Assembly: GCA_903934925.1 (NCBI GenBank)
Contig: CAIZPS010000056.1
Span: forward strand, 1 to 33,115
Length of the DNA stretch: 33,115 nucleotides
Origin: an uncultured bacterium
Lineage (GTDB): Bacteria > Actinomycetota > Actinomycetes > S36-B12
Direction of reading: 5' to 3'
The notes under the pieces were generated by a model. It worked only from the letters and a program-made list of their open reading frames with translations. It was not told where the DNA came from and did no database searches. Position 1 is the first letter of the stretch; each line of letters begins with the position of its first letter. Made by a program: the position numbers and the translations under genes. Below are positions 8,634 to 17,753 of this stretch, in pieces.

Positions 8634-10580
8634 ATGACGGGGACCCCGCTTGGTGAGCGCGTGCGACGCACACGGGCCCATCGGGGACCGGTTCGCCTGA
8701 GGTCCCGCGGAGTGATGACCGCCGTCTTTGCGGCCGTCATCGTGGTGATTCCAGGTGCCCCCACCACGCAAGCGGTGGGTGCTGATGAGATCACCATCAA
8801 CGGTCTGCGCCTGGAGCGGTGCGAGTCCGTCACCTATCCGGGCACACGCGCGTGGTGCGGTTCCCTGCAGAGGCCTATCGATGCGGGCAGTTCGTCCTCC
8901 CTGCCCATCCACTTCACCTTGACTCTGCCTGCGAGCGCGCGACCGAACTCGACGGAGCTCGCGGCCGTGCTCGGCCGGCCGCTGATCGCCGCTTTCGAGG
9001 GCGGTCCCGGATACGGCGGGATCGACTCCGGTGACGCCTACGCCCAGATGCTTGGTCCGCTGATGGCGCAGCGGGCGATGCTCGTCATGGACGCCCGGGG
9101 CACCGGCCGATCTGGTGCGATCAACTGCCGTTCCCTGCAGCGAGGGATCGGGGGATTCCTGAAGGCTGCGCGCACCTGTGCACGACAGTTGGGCAGCAAT
9201 GTCGATGACTACGGCACGGCCAAGGCGGCAGACGATGCCGCAGCCCTGATCGCGGCTCTCGGCTTCCAGCAGGCCGATGTGTACGGAGACTCCTACGGAA
9301 CCTTCATGGCCCAGGTGCTTGCGGGCCGGCATCCGGCTCTGATCCGCAGCTTGGTGCTCGACGGTGCCTACCCGGTCACGGGTGAGAGTGCGTGGTACCC
9401 GACGCAGGGTCCGGCGCTTTCGAGGGCTCTGACTCAGGTGTGCGATGCCGATCCGGTGTGCAGCGCATATCCCGATGGCACGGTGGATCAGTTGTCGAGG
9501 CTTCTCGATCGGCTGCGCAAGAAGCCGCTTGCAGTGACAGCCCCGGGTGGTGACGGAATACGGCACCGCGTACGCATCACACCCGAGAATGTGCTGGACG
9601 TCGCCTTCAACGGCACCTATATCGACGCGACCTACCGCGAGTTCGATCCTGCGGTCCGCGCGGCGCTGGCGGGCGATCCGCTGCCGCTCGGCCGCCTCGT
9701 GGCCGAGGTCGAGTACCCGGCCGGCTACGCGGAGACGGCGCGCGAGAACAGTACGGGGCAGTTCCTTGCCGTCACGTGCCATGACTACCCCCTGCTCTAC
9801 GACATGTCGGCTGCGACTCCCGTGCGCCGAGAGCAGCTGCGCAAGGCGATCGCCGAGGCGCGGAAGTCGACCCCGGGCCTGTTCGCCCCGTTCACGATCG
9901 ATGAGTACGTCGACTCCTCATGGGAGACGCTCTACGACTGCCTCACCTGGGCGCAGCTGGCCCCAAGCGATTCCCGTCCACCGGCTCCACCATCGGGTGT
10001 CTACCCCGACGTCCCGGTGCTCGTGCTGTCGGGCAGCCTCGACACGATCACGACCACGGCGGAGGGAGACATGGTTGCGGCTCAGTTCCCTCGATCCCGT
10101 CACGTCGAGGTGCTCTATGGCGTGCACGTGCAGGCGATGGGCGCGACCGTCCCCTGCGCAGCAGAACTCGTGCGGTCCTTCTTCCAGGATCCGGAGGCCG
10201 TCGTAGCTGTCGACCCCGCGCCCTGTGCCAATCCGCGCCCGCAGCAGCACGAGACCTTTGCGCGCACCGCGCAGGGGATCGACGAGGGCCGGGCGGCGGT
10301 GCTCACGGTCGCTGACGTCGTCAATCGTGTGCGAGCACTGTGGTCCGATCGTGGTCGGGGATTGCGCGGCGGTACGTGGACCGCGAGCTACATCGATGAT
10401 GACGAGGTGACCATGCGGCTCGACGAGGTCCGCTTCTTCGAGGACCTCCCGGTGAGCGGCACGGCCAGGTGGATCCCGTCACGTGGATCTGTGCGCGCGG
10501 CTGTCTCGCTCCCGGGCGGCAGGTTCACGATCGAGTGGAGTGATGCATCCGATGGGGTCACGATCCGCGACGCCCGGTGA
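8634..10580 (+). CDS. Secreted alpha/beta hydrolase, TAP-like (tripeptidyl aminopeptidase family)
   Basis: FEGGPGYGG, VMDARGTGRSG, GDSYGTF nucleophile motif, C-terminal VPVLVLSGSLDTITT; TACCAT-7nt-ATG leaderless-type start. Confidence 0.88.
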   Translation: MTGTPLGERVRRTRAHRGPVRLRSRGVMTAVFAAVIVVIPGAPTTQAVGADEITINGLRLERCESVTYPGTRAWCGSLQRPIDAGSSSSLPIHFTLTLPASARPNSTELAAVLGRPLIAAFEGGPGYGGIDSGDAYAQMLGPLMAQRAMLVMDARGTGRSGAINCRSLQRGIGGFLKAARTCARQLGSNVDDYGTAKAADDAAALIAALGFQQADVYGDSYGTFMAQVLAGRHPALIRSLVLDGAYPVTGESAWYPTQGPALSRALTQVCDADPVCSAYPDGTVDQLSRLLDRLRKKPLAVTAPGGDGIRHRVRITPENVLDVAFNGTYIDATYREFDPAVRAALAGDPLPLGRLVAEVEYPAGYAETARENSTGQFLAVTCHDYPLLYDMSAATPVRREQLRKAIAEARKSTPGLFAPFTIDEYVDSSWETLYDCLTWAQLAPSDSRPPAPPSGVYPDVPVLVLSGSLDTITTTAEGDMVAAQFPRSRHVEVLYGVHVQAMGATVPCAAELVRSFFQDPEAVVAVDPAPCANPRPQQHETFARTAQGIDEGRAAVLTVADVVNRVRALWSDRGRGLRGGTWTASYIDDDEVTMRLDEVRFFEDLPVSGTARWIPSRGSVRAAVSLPGGRFTIEWSDASDGVTIRDAR

Positions 10581-10650
10581 CCTCGCCTCGGGTGGGGAAA
10601 GCCCTAGACCCCTGTCCCATGACGAGGTGGGCCCGTGCCACCCTCAACCC

Positions 10651-11283
10651 GTGATCGGGTGCCGCGTCCTGGTGGTCGAAGACGACCCCTTTGCCCTGAC
10701 GACCGTCTGCGCCGCCCTTCAGTACCTCCGCCTCGACGTCGTGGGGCGTGCCTCGTCGGCTCGCGAGGCACTTGCCCTGCAACCGTCCGTCTCCGCCCAG
10801 GTCGCGCTGCTCGACCTGGATCTGGGTCCCGGACCGACCGGCATCGACCTCGCGCATGCGCTCCGCGTGGCCCAGCCGGACATCGGTCTCCTACTGCTGT
10901 CGACCTACCGGGATCCTCGACTCGTGGCACCGGGCATCGTCCCTCCCCCCACCGGCACCGGATATCTCGCCAAGGCTGACGTCACCGATCTGCACGTGCT
11001 CCGCGACTGGATCACCGCGGTCGTGCGGGAGCCGACACGTGACCGTCGTCTGTCGACGGATGCGCTCCCCGAACTGAGCGACATGCAGGTGCAGGTACTC
11101 CGATCGCTCGCCGCGGGTCTCAGCACGCAGGCGATCGCAACGGAACGAGGAGTCAGCGTCAGCGCGGTCGAGCAGACGATCACACGCCTCTACGAAGCCT
11201 TCGACATGCCCCGCGATCCCGAGCACAACCAACGAGTGCGCCTCGCGCGGGCCTACCTTGAACTCGCGGGAAAGCTCACCTGA
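10651..11283 (+). CDS. Two-component response regulator, NarL/LuxR type
   Basis: VLVVEDDP, LLDLDLGP phospho-acceptor Asp, YLAKAD Lys, LSDMQVQVLRSLAAGLSTQAIATERGVSVSAVEQTITRLYEAF HTH; GTG 10651 chosen because the ORF's upstream part overlaps the hydrolase gene. Confidence 0.88.
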   Translation: MIGCRVLVVEDDPFALTTVCAALQYLRLDVVGRASSAREALALQPSVSAQVALLDLDLGPGPTGIDLAHALRVAQPDIGLLLLSTYRDPRLVAPGIVPPPTGTGYLAKADVTDLHVLRDWITAVVREPTRDRRLSTDALPELSDMQVQVLRSLAAGLSTQAIATERGVSVSAVEQTITRLYEAFDMPRDPEHNQRVRLARAYLELAGKLT

Positions 11284-11284
11284 C

Positions 11285-12940
11285 ATGCGAGGTGGCTGGG
11301 CATCACTCATCGGCTCCCCACAGTGCCTGAGCCTGCGATCGTGGCTGCTCGTGACGCCGGTGGGCATCGTCGCCGCACCACTAGCCGCGACCTCGGCGAC
11401 ATCCGATGCGAACCAGGCTGTGCGATGGATGATCATCGGGCTGGTGGCCCAGTTCCCCATGGGATTGGTGATGGCGATCGGGAATCGCCTCGCCGGGCAC
11501 CTGCGCTCGCCGCGCTCGGTCACGATCGTCGTCGTCCTCCTTGCTGGGGCAGCGCGAGGACTCACGATCGCGCTGCTGGGACAGTCGCAAGACGCGGTGA
11601 CGAGGACGATCTCCTCGGCGGTGACCATGGCCATCTGGCTGCTGGTGATCGGAGCTGCGCTCGCCTCCCGCGATCGCTATCGACGCGAAGTCGACGGGCT
11701 CCTCTCCATGCTGGTCGCACGGGAACTCCACGGCCGTCTGCTCGATGAGAGCGCGGTTTCAGCAGCCAGGGCCGCCTCGTCTGAGCGGCTGGCAGAGACG
11801 TCGGAGGAGTTGCGCGCGATCGTGGGAGAGGAGTCACAGGATCACGCGCGCACGGCTGCCCTGCTGCAGGAGGCGATCGAGACGCGACTGCGCCCGCTGA
11901 GCCACGACCTGTGGTTCCGGCCACGGCCGGTCGCACCGCAGGCCCACGGGCGACGAGATCTCCTCGGCCGAGTACTGACCGCAGAGGTACCTGCTGTTCC
12001 GATGACGGCCGCGGGCGTCGTCCTCCTCGCGTGGGGCTCGCTGGTGCTGCACGGCGCCTGGCAGGGGGCGCTTGTCGGCATCACCGTGGCTCTGACCTAT
12101 GGCGCAGCGCTGGCCGTGGCGCATGCTCTGCGCACGCGACCTCGCGCCGCGGCCACTGTTCGGTACCTGGGTGTTCTCGTGGTCCCTGCGCTCGCGGGCG
12201 AGGCGGCTATCACCGCGCTGGGCTTGGGGCAGCCGCTCTCACCCATCCCCGTCGCCCTGGGACTGCCACTGATCACCGTGGGGGTGGCGGCGGCGATGAC
12301 CATGAGCGTCGACCGGGCCCGAACCATCTCCGACCTGCGCGCTCGTCTCGCCGAGCCTGACTGGGATCGCCACCTGGGGGAGCTGATGAGGGGGGAGGTC
12401 GATGCCGCGACAGCGACCCGGCTGCACAACTCCGTCCAGCCTGTGCTCACGGCGGCTGCTCTGCAACTGCAGCTGGCGGCCGAGCTCGACGATCCAACGC
12501 GAGCGCACGCGGCCTTGCATCGTGCCAGGCGTGCGATCGACGAGGCATCGTCGCAGGACTCCTCACCTTCCGACGGACGGCTGCGACTGACTTCGGCTGC
12601 AGAGGCTTGGAGCGGGATTGCGGACGTTGACCTGCGGCTGCCGGGTGAGGACGTGTCGACGTCGGAGTGGAGCCTGCTCGCCGACGTGGTGCACGAGTCC
12701 ATCGCAAACGCGGTGCGCCACGGCGGAGCCTCGCTGATCACGGTCACCATCGGTGTCGACCCACAGTCGCTCACGGTGACCGTGGCCGACAACGGGCGCA
12801 GGGAGGTCGCAGCCCGCGAGCACGGGCTTGGATCGACGTGGCTGGCGTCCGTGGCGCGGTCCACGGAGGCCGAGACTCGGCCGGAAGGCGGACGAAGCAT
12901 GACGCTGCACCTGCCACGGCGCGCAGTCACGGCTGGCTAG
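11285..12940 (+). CDS. Membrane sensor histidine kinase (HATPase_c, degenerate HisKA_3-like box)
   Basis: N-terminal TM helices; TRLHNSVQPVLTAAALQLQ; VVHESIANAVRHGGAS N-box and DNG...GLGSTWL; start 1 nt after RR stop codon. Confidence 0.85.
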   Translation: MRGGWASLIGSPQCLSLRSWLLVTPVGIVAAPLAATSATSDANQAVRWMIIGLVAQFPMGLVMAIGNRLAGHLRSPRSVTIVVVLLAGAARGLTIALLGQSQDAVTRTISSAVTMAIWLLVIGAALASRDRYRREVDGLLSMLVARELHGRLLDESAVSAARAASSERLAETSEELRAIVGEESQDHARTAALLQEAIETRLRPLSHDLWFRPRPVAPQAHGRRDLLGRVLTAEVPAVPMTAAGVVLLAWGSLVLHGAWQGALVGITVALTYGAALAVAHALRTRPRAAATVRYLGVLVVPALAGEAAITALGLGQPLSPIPVALGLPLITVGVAAAMTMSVDRARTISDLRARLAEPDWDRHLGELMRGEVDAATATRLHNSVQPVLTAAALQLQLAAELDDPTRAHAALHRARRAIDEASSQDSSPSDGRLRLTSAAEAWSGIADVDLRLPGEDVSTSEWSLLADVVHESIANAVRHGGASLITVTIGVDPQSLTVTVADNGRREVAAREHGLGSTWLASVARSTEAETRPEGGRSMTLHLPRRAVTAG

Positions 12941-12995
12941 GGGATTTCCCCAGTCGATCCTTGCCTCGGGTCACCGTGGTGACGACCGTGCAGGA

Positions 12996-14252
12996 GTGCG
13001 CGTCATCCGAATCCTTGTCGCGACGGCTCTCGCAGCTGCCGTGGGCACCATCGTTCTCTCGGCTCCTCCGGCACAGGCAGTAGCCTGCGGCGATGGCAGT
13101 CTCGCCTTCTCTGGGGGCGAGGGAACGACTACCTCGCCCTTCCTGATCTCGACGGAAGCCGATCTCGTCGCCCTGCGTGGCGGGTACACCACGACCCCGA
13201 GCTACTACTCGTGTGCGTACCGGCAGGTGAACGACATCAACCTCGCGTCGTCGTGGCCGCACGGCATCGGCTTCAGCACGCCGGGGTCGGCGCTCTACAA
13301 GCCCTTCGAAGGTGTCTACGACGGAAATGGCTACGCGCTCGCGAACCTGACGATCAACGCGTCAGCAGTCAGCACCAGCAGTCAGGCCCGCGAACTCGGC
13401 TTCATCGGCCTGTCGACAAGTGGGTCCGCTGCCATCCGCAACCTCGACCTCGTCAATGCGACGATCACGTGCGGTTCCCAGGCCCAGTTCGCCGCGATGC
13501 TCGTGGGTCAGGTCTACGGGGCAGTGGAGCGAAGCTCCGCCACGGGAACGATCAACTGCGCAGCGGCCGGTGATCTCGCGCGCATGGGGGGCCTCATCGG
13601 CTTCACAGACGGTGCTGTCTCCAATTCCTGGGTGAGCGGAACCATCACCGTCCCGACGACCTACACCTTCTCGCCCAACTCCATCGGCGGTGTCATCGGC
13701 AGGAGCGACGCACATGCGTCAATCCAATATGTCCTGGGGCGAGTGAGCATCGTCAATGCGGCGCAGGCTGTGTGGCCAGGGATCGTCACCGGCTACAACA
13801 ACTCAGGGGCATTCCTCATTGTGTTCGCGCAGTCCGGGCTGACTGCCGGGCTGAGCAGTCAGGTCGGCGCCGGCAGCAGCTCCGGTGCGGCACTCAAGAG
13901 TGCCTCGGAACTGCAGGACATCACGACCTACACGGGCTGGTCGATCAGCGCAGGCCGGAGCACCTCAACGATCTGGGGGATCGATCCTGCGATCAACGGC
14001 GGCTTCCCCTTCCTGCAGGAGTTACCGGTCGACCATGATCCCTCTCAGGCGCCTCCGCCGATCCTGCAGCAGCTCCTGCCGTCAGTGGACGGCGGCTGCG
14101 TGATTCCCGGAGACGGAGCCTTCGCTTACGGAGCCGCCGTGTCAGGAGGCTGGACGCTCTCCTGGGCCCAGTGGCCCCATGGAGGCACGGGAGGTCCGGT
14201 CTGCACACGAACCCTCGTGTACGTGAGTCGCGGCTGGTCGGTGGCCGACTGA
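12996..14252 (+). CDS. Secreted GLUG-like repeat (adhesin-like) protein
   Basis: Signal peptide ...GTIVLSAPPAQA; repeats of the type FIGLSTSGSAAIRNLDLVNATI / MLVGQVYGAVERSSATGTI / GGLIGFTDGAVSNSWVSGTI; GTG start. Confidence 0.72.
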   Translation: MRVIRILVATALAAAVGTIVLSAPPAQAVACGDGSLAFSGGEGTTTSPFLISTEADLVALRGGYTTTPSYYSCAYRQVNDINLASSWPHGIGFSTPGSALYKPFEGVYDGNGYALANLTINASAVSTSSQARELGFIGLSTSGSAAIRNLDLVNATITCGSQAQFAAMLVGQVYGAVERSSATGTINCAAAGDLARMGGLIGFTDGAVSNSWVSGTITVPTTYTFSPNSIGGVIGRSDAHASIQYVLGRVSIVNAAQAVWPGIVTGYNNSGAFLIVFAQSGLTAGLSSQVGAGSSSGAALKSASELQDITTYTGWSISAGRSTSTIWGIDPAINGGFPFLQELPVDHDPSQAPPPILQQLLPSVDGGCVIPGDGAFAYGAAVSGGWTLSWAQWPHGGTGGPVCTRTLVYVSRGWSVAD

Positions 14253-14468
14253 TCCACGCGCGAAGGAGTGGAGGTCGTTGTGCCAACGCCACACATCCAG
14301 CGCCTGCGTCGCCGCGTCCCAGCTGACGTGGGCGGTCACCCGATCCTTGTCCGGCTGACATCCTTCATGGGCCTGCGCGCAGCCGAGGTCCAGCGTTGCA
14401 GCGTTTCGTTGTGATCGTCGCGGGCGCATGCCGCATGGCGCGGATCCAGAGGGGTGTGCTGAGAGGGG

Positions 14469-15374
14469 CTAAGCCCGCGACTTCACCTTCACCTTGACGT
14501 AACGTGCCGGCCCACCCGCCACGCTCAGCTTGACCGGGTACGTCCCGGCCTTCTTGAATGTCATCGCCGGCAGGGTGACCGTCCCGTCTGGTGCCACGCT
14601 TGTGGGGGGCAGGGCTGACCACGACGAGCCGATGCGCACCTTGCCGCTGACCTTGCTCCCAGCAGGCAGGGACGGAACGTTGACGAGCACGGTCTGGCCA
14701 GAGGCCGCGAGGACCTGAGGAGCCTTGGCCTCCGATCGGGCGGCCGGCTTGGAGTTTCGCTCCACGATGACGGCTGCTGCCGTGCCGACGGTGAGCGTGC
14801 CATCGCGGCCGGTGGAGGTGACCGAAATGACGCTGTCGGGCTCGGGGGTGGGAGCCGTTTCCCAGCTTGATGTGGTGACCTCGGGGGTCGGCTCGGCCTT
14901 GGGTGCGGCGATCGTGACCGTCGCCGACGAGCTTTCGGTGCGGCCAGCGAAGGAGGCGTATCCGGTGATTGCGTAGTTGCCCGGATTCACGTACACGTGA
15001 GTCGAGGGGAATGAGGTGAGTGCCTTGAGGTCCGTTGGGCTCCCGAAGCCGGTGCCGTCACCGAAGTCGACGTAGAACATCGGCATGGAGGCGTAGTTGC
15101 CGAGCGCGGCAGCGATCTCACCGATGTTGAATGACGTCGCGGTGCGCGCCGCGCCCGGGGTGACCTGAAGTCCCGGGAGCCGTGAGGTGTCAAAGGACTC
15201 CTCATTCTCGCCCTGTCCCGGTGCCAGACTGCATGCCACGGGCAGGGCGCTGCCGTCCGGGCGGGGGGTGCAGTCGATGAAGTCCTCGGCGGCCACAGGC
15301 GCCATCCCGATGATCGATCCGGCAAGGACGATAGCTCCGGTGACCAGCAGGCGATGTCGGCGATGAGACGTCAT
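14469..15374 (-). CDS. Secreted PKD-domain protein
   Basis: Start ATG at 15374 gives MTSHRRHRLLVTGAIVLAGSIIGMAPVAA signal peptide; PKD core VDFGDGTGFG...HVYVNPGNYAITGYASFAGR. Confidence 0.75.
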   Translation of the reverse strand: MTSHRRHRLLVTGAIVLAGSIIGMAPVAAEDFIDCTPRPDGSALPVACSLAPGQGENEESFDTSRLPGLQVTPGAARTATSFNIGEIAAALGNYASMPMFYVDFGDGTGFGSPTDLKALTSFPSTHVYVNPGNYAITGYASFAGRTESSSATVTIAAPKAEPTPEVTTSSWETAPTPEPDSVISVTSTGRDGTLTVGTAAAVIVERNSKPAARSEAKAPQVLAASGQTVLVNVPSLPAGSKVSGKVRIGSSWSALPPTSVAPDGTVTLPAMTFKKAGTYPVKLSVAGGPARYVKVKVKSRA

Positions 15375-15473
15375 GGGGTGATCTCCGCTCGTGAGGCTGT
15401 CGGGTGCCATCCGATGCTCACATCGGCGGGACTGGCTGCAAACTACAGGAGGGTTGCGTGCGTGACCATCACC

Positions 15474-15578
15474 AGAAGGGCATGGTGATCCACGAGAAGG
15501 GCATGGTGATCCACGAGAAGGGCATGGTGGTCCACCAGAAGGGCATGGTGATCCACGAGAAGGACATGGTGATCCACC
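15474..15578. repeat. Five tandem 21-bp units (agaagggcatggtgatccacg)
   Basis: Units 15474-15494, 15495-15515, 15516-15536, 15537-15557, 15558-15578; 1, 2 and 4 identical, 3 and 5 with two substitutions each. Confidence 0.95.
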
Positions 15579-15708
15579 GGACCGGGTGGGGAGTTCTGGT
15601 ACGGGCGATGGCCCGGCAGGGGTGGGGCCAGCGTGTGCGCGCTTTCCTTGGACAGGAGACAAGTACGTACTACCGTGTGGTCATGAGCGTCACCCTGAAG
15701 CGCACGCC

Positions 15709-16080
15709 ATGAAGCGGCCCGGCACAGCCTTCGTGCTGGCGATCGTGAGCCTGATCCTGTGCCCGATCCTGCTCATCATCGAGCTCAGTGCCCTGTTCTT
15801 CGCGGGCATGGTCGCGTATGAGCCGTCCAACCCCATCTGGGTCAAGGCCCTGGTGATTGCCTTGGTGGTCCTGATCGCACTGGTCACCGTCGCGATTCCG
15901 GTCATCGCCCTCCGGGTCGGAATGAGAGCGCGATCCGCTGCACAGTCGACACCGGACGGGGGGTCGGGTCTGGCGACGGCTGGGGTCGTGATCTCCGCGA
16001 TCGTCACGGTGGGCGTGCTGGGGGCGCAGGTCTACTACCTCTTGATGGTCTTCGGAAATTGCGGCCTGGACGGTTGCTAG
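15709..16080 (+). CDS. Small multi-TM membrane protein (DUF4190-like by eye), paralog A
   Basis: MKRPGTAFVLAIVSLILCPILLIIEL...AYEPSNPIWVKAL...GGSGLATAGVV; start moved from 15586 by comparison with paralog at 17951. Confidence 0.78.
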   Translation: MKRPGTAFVLAIVSLILCPILLIIELSALFFAGMVAYEPSNPIWVKALVIALVVLIALVTVAIPVIALRVGMRARSAAQSTPDGGSGLATAGVVISAIVTVGVLGAQVYYLLMVFGNCGLDGC

Positions 16081-16255
16081 CGCCGGTCGGGCACCCGCTG
16101 CCGAAGCCTGGTCCACTGGGCAACAGGGCGAAGATCACGTGTTGATCGTGCTGTGCGAAGGCACACGAGCCACAGACTCGCGGGGCCCAAACGTGCGGAG
16201 CTGCTCGCGATGCGCAGTAGCCTGAGACATCGGCTCATGAAATCAGGAGGCAACA

Positions 16256-16672
16256 ATGTCCATGGAAGAAGTCGTAGTAGTCGAGTACTCAGAACCTTCC
16301 AAGACTGGCTTCATCGGTGCGATCAAGAAGGGCTTCAGGGGCTACGTGGTCTGGAACGCTCGGTCCACCCGATCCGAGTACTGGTGGTGGACCCTTTTTG
16401 CCTTCATCGTCGCCATCGTGGCCGCCGTCATCGACTCCGCCGTGTTCTCCACGAACGTGACGACGAATATCGGTCCGGTGAGTGCGATCGCTTCCATTGC
16501 GCTCTTCCTCCCCGGCCTGTCAGTCTGGATTCGACGACTCCACGACACCGATCGCACCGGCTGGTGGGCGTGGATCGTGCTGATTCCGATTGCTGGCCCG
16601 ATCGTGTCGCTCGTCTTCATGCTGTTGGCGTCGAAGCCGGGGCCCACGCGCTGGAACAACCGCATCCAGTAG
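16256..16672 (+). CDS. DUF805 family membrane protein
   Basis: FRGYVVWNARSTRSEYWWWTLF ... IRRLHDTDRTGWWAWIVLIPIAGPIV; AGGAGGC SD upstream. Confidence 0.9.
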   Translation: MSMEEVVVVEYSEPSKTGFIGAIKKGFRGYVVWNARSTRSEYWWWTLFAFIVAIVAAVIDSAVFSTNVTTNIGPVSAIASIALFLPGLSVWIRRLHDTDRTGWWAWIVLIPIAGPIVSLVFMLLASKPGPTRWNNRIQ

Positions 16673-16686
16673 CAGCTGCACTTCAA

Positions 16687-16723
16687 GAACCCCGGGGGCG
16701 ACAAACTCTCGCCCCCGGGGTTC
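16687..16723 (+). terminator. Strong hairpin terminator after the DUF805 gene
   Basis: GAACCCCGGGGGCGA caaactc TCGCCCCCGGGGTTC: 15-bp perfect stem, 7-nt loop, 14 nt after the stop codon. Confidence 0.85.
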
Positions 16724-16937
16724 CTGCATGCTGTGATCCGCGGAACGCCTGATTCCACCCCTTGGACATCCACGCGCATGTGCCGGGAGGCATCTGTTGC
16801 ATGTTCGGGTGCCAGATTCGGCTACCCGGCATGAGGGGCTTTGGGGCATAGCAGAATGAGTCACAGTCAATGGGCGGATCTGGCCTCACCCAATGCACCG
16901 GAAGTATCGTCGAGGTGCCTCGACGTAAGGAGTGACA

Positions 16938-17753
16938 GTGTTCTATCCAGAAGAGCTTTCGCCGAGGCGCAAGCTGATGTTCTCGATGTGGGATGCCCCG
17001 AATGACGGCAAAGTGCGAGCGGTCCTGGCTTTTGACGCCACCAATCTGATCGCCTACATCACAGAGATGAATGAGGGGGCCGAGCGAAGTGGGCTGGCCC
17101 GAACATCGATCACGCATGCTGCGGCCAAAGCCATCGGAACGATTGCCCTTCAGGACAAGTACGACTTCAATGGGCATTTCTTTGCTGGACGCTTCTACCG
17201 ACACAAGGAAAAGGCAGTCGGCATCCTCGTCGCGACCGATGACGGCAAGGATCTGGGCGCCGTCAAGATCTCCCAGGTCGACCGTAAGAGCCTGCTGGAT
17301 ATCGCGCTTGAAACTGCGAGATATGCGGAGAACTTCCGCCGCGCTGGTGACGAGTCCCACAACACGGCCAACCGAGTCATGGACTTGACTCCCGCACCAC
17401 TGCTTGCCGGAGTCGTGAAGCTCAATGGATTCATCAACAACAGACTTGGGCGAAAGACGAAGCTGATTCCGTCAGATGCCTTTCCCATGGGGCGCGCGAT
17501 CATTTCCTCCCTGGGAATGCATGGCGTGGAGATGGCTTTCCCACCTCTTGTGAGTCACATGCACGTGCCAATGGCGATCATCGTCTGCGCTGCCGTAGAT
17601 CGCCCTGTTGCCGTCGATGGAAGAGTGGAGATTCGACCGATCGTGAATCTCTGCTTCACCTTCGATCATCGCTTTTCGGACGGGGTCGATATGGCCCGAG
17701 CCGCGAATGAAATTCGAGCGATGCTGGAAGATCCGGCAGGTCACTCCCTGTAG
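16938..17753 (+). CDS. Stand-alone 2-oxoacid dehydrogenase E2-type acyltransferase catalytic domain protein (no lipoyl or PSBD domain)
   Basis: C-terminal NLCFTFDHRFSDGVDMARAANEIRAMLEDP matches the DHRxxDG active-site motif; AAGGAG SD before GTG 16938 (ORF track start 16932 overlaps the SD). Confidence 0.78.
   Translation: MFYPEELSPRRKLMFSMWDAPNDGKVRAVLAFDATNLIAYITEMNEGAERSGLARTSITHAAAKAIGTIALQDKYDFNGHFFAGRFYRHKEKAVGILVATDDGKDLGAVKISQVDRKSLLDIALETARYAENFRRAGDESHNTANRVMDLTPAPLLAGVVKLNGFINNRLGRKTKLIPSDAFPMGRAIISSLGMHGVEMAFPPLVSHMHVPMAIIVCAAVDRPVAVDGRVEIRPIVNLCFTFDHRFSDGVDMARAANEIRAMLEDPAGHSL

Noticed and set aside
7821-9782. 653-aa minus-strand ORF opposite the ABC ATPase and TAP-like hydrolase
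   Set aside because: Spans two well-supported plus-strand genes; no motifs of its own.
14142-14429. Minus-strand ORF (…VTAHVSWDAATQALDVWRWHNDLHSFARG…) as a gene remnant
   Set aside because: A short stretch looks protein-like, but it overlaps the GLUG gene end and no family could be recognised; not enough for a pseudogene call.
15375-15662. CPSRG/CPSGG repeat N-terminus of the PKD ORF
   Set aside because: It is the 21-bp tandem repeat read on the minus strand; a clean signal peptide begins at 15374.
15662-15671. AGTACGTACT palindrome upstream of paralog A
   Set aside because: Only 10 bp, overlaps the predicted -10 region, and is not conserved upstream of paralog B.
15404-15712. 102-aa ORF with MVIHEKG repeats
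   Set aside because: All between-unit substitutions would be nonsynonymous, no SD, overlaps the start of the better supported paralog A; treated as non-coding tandem repeat.
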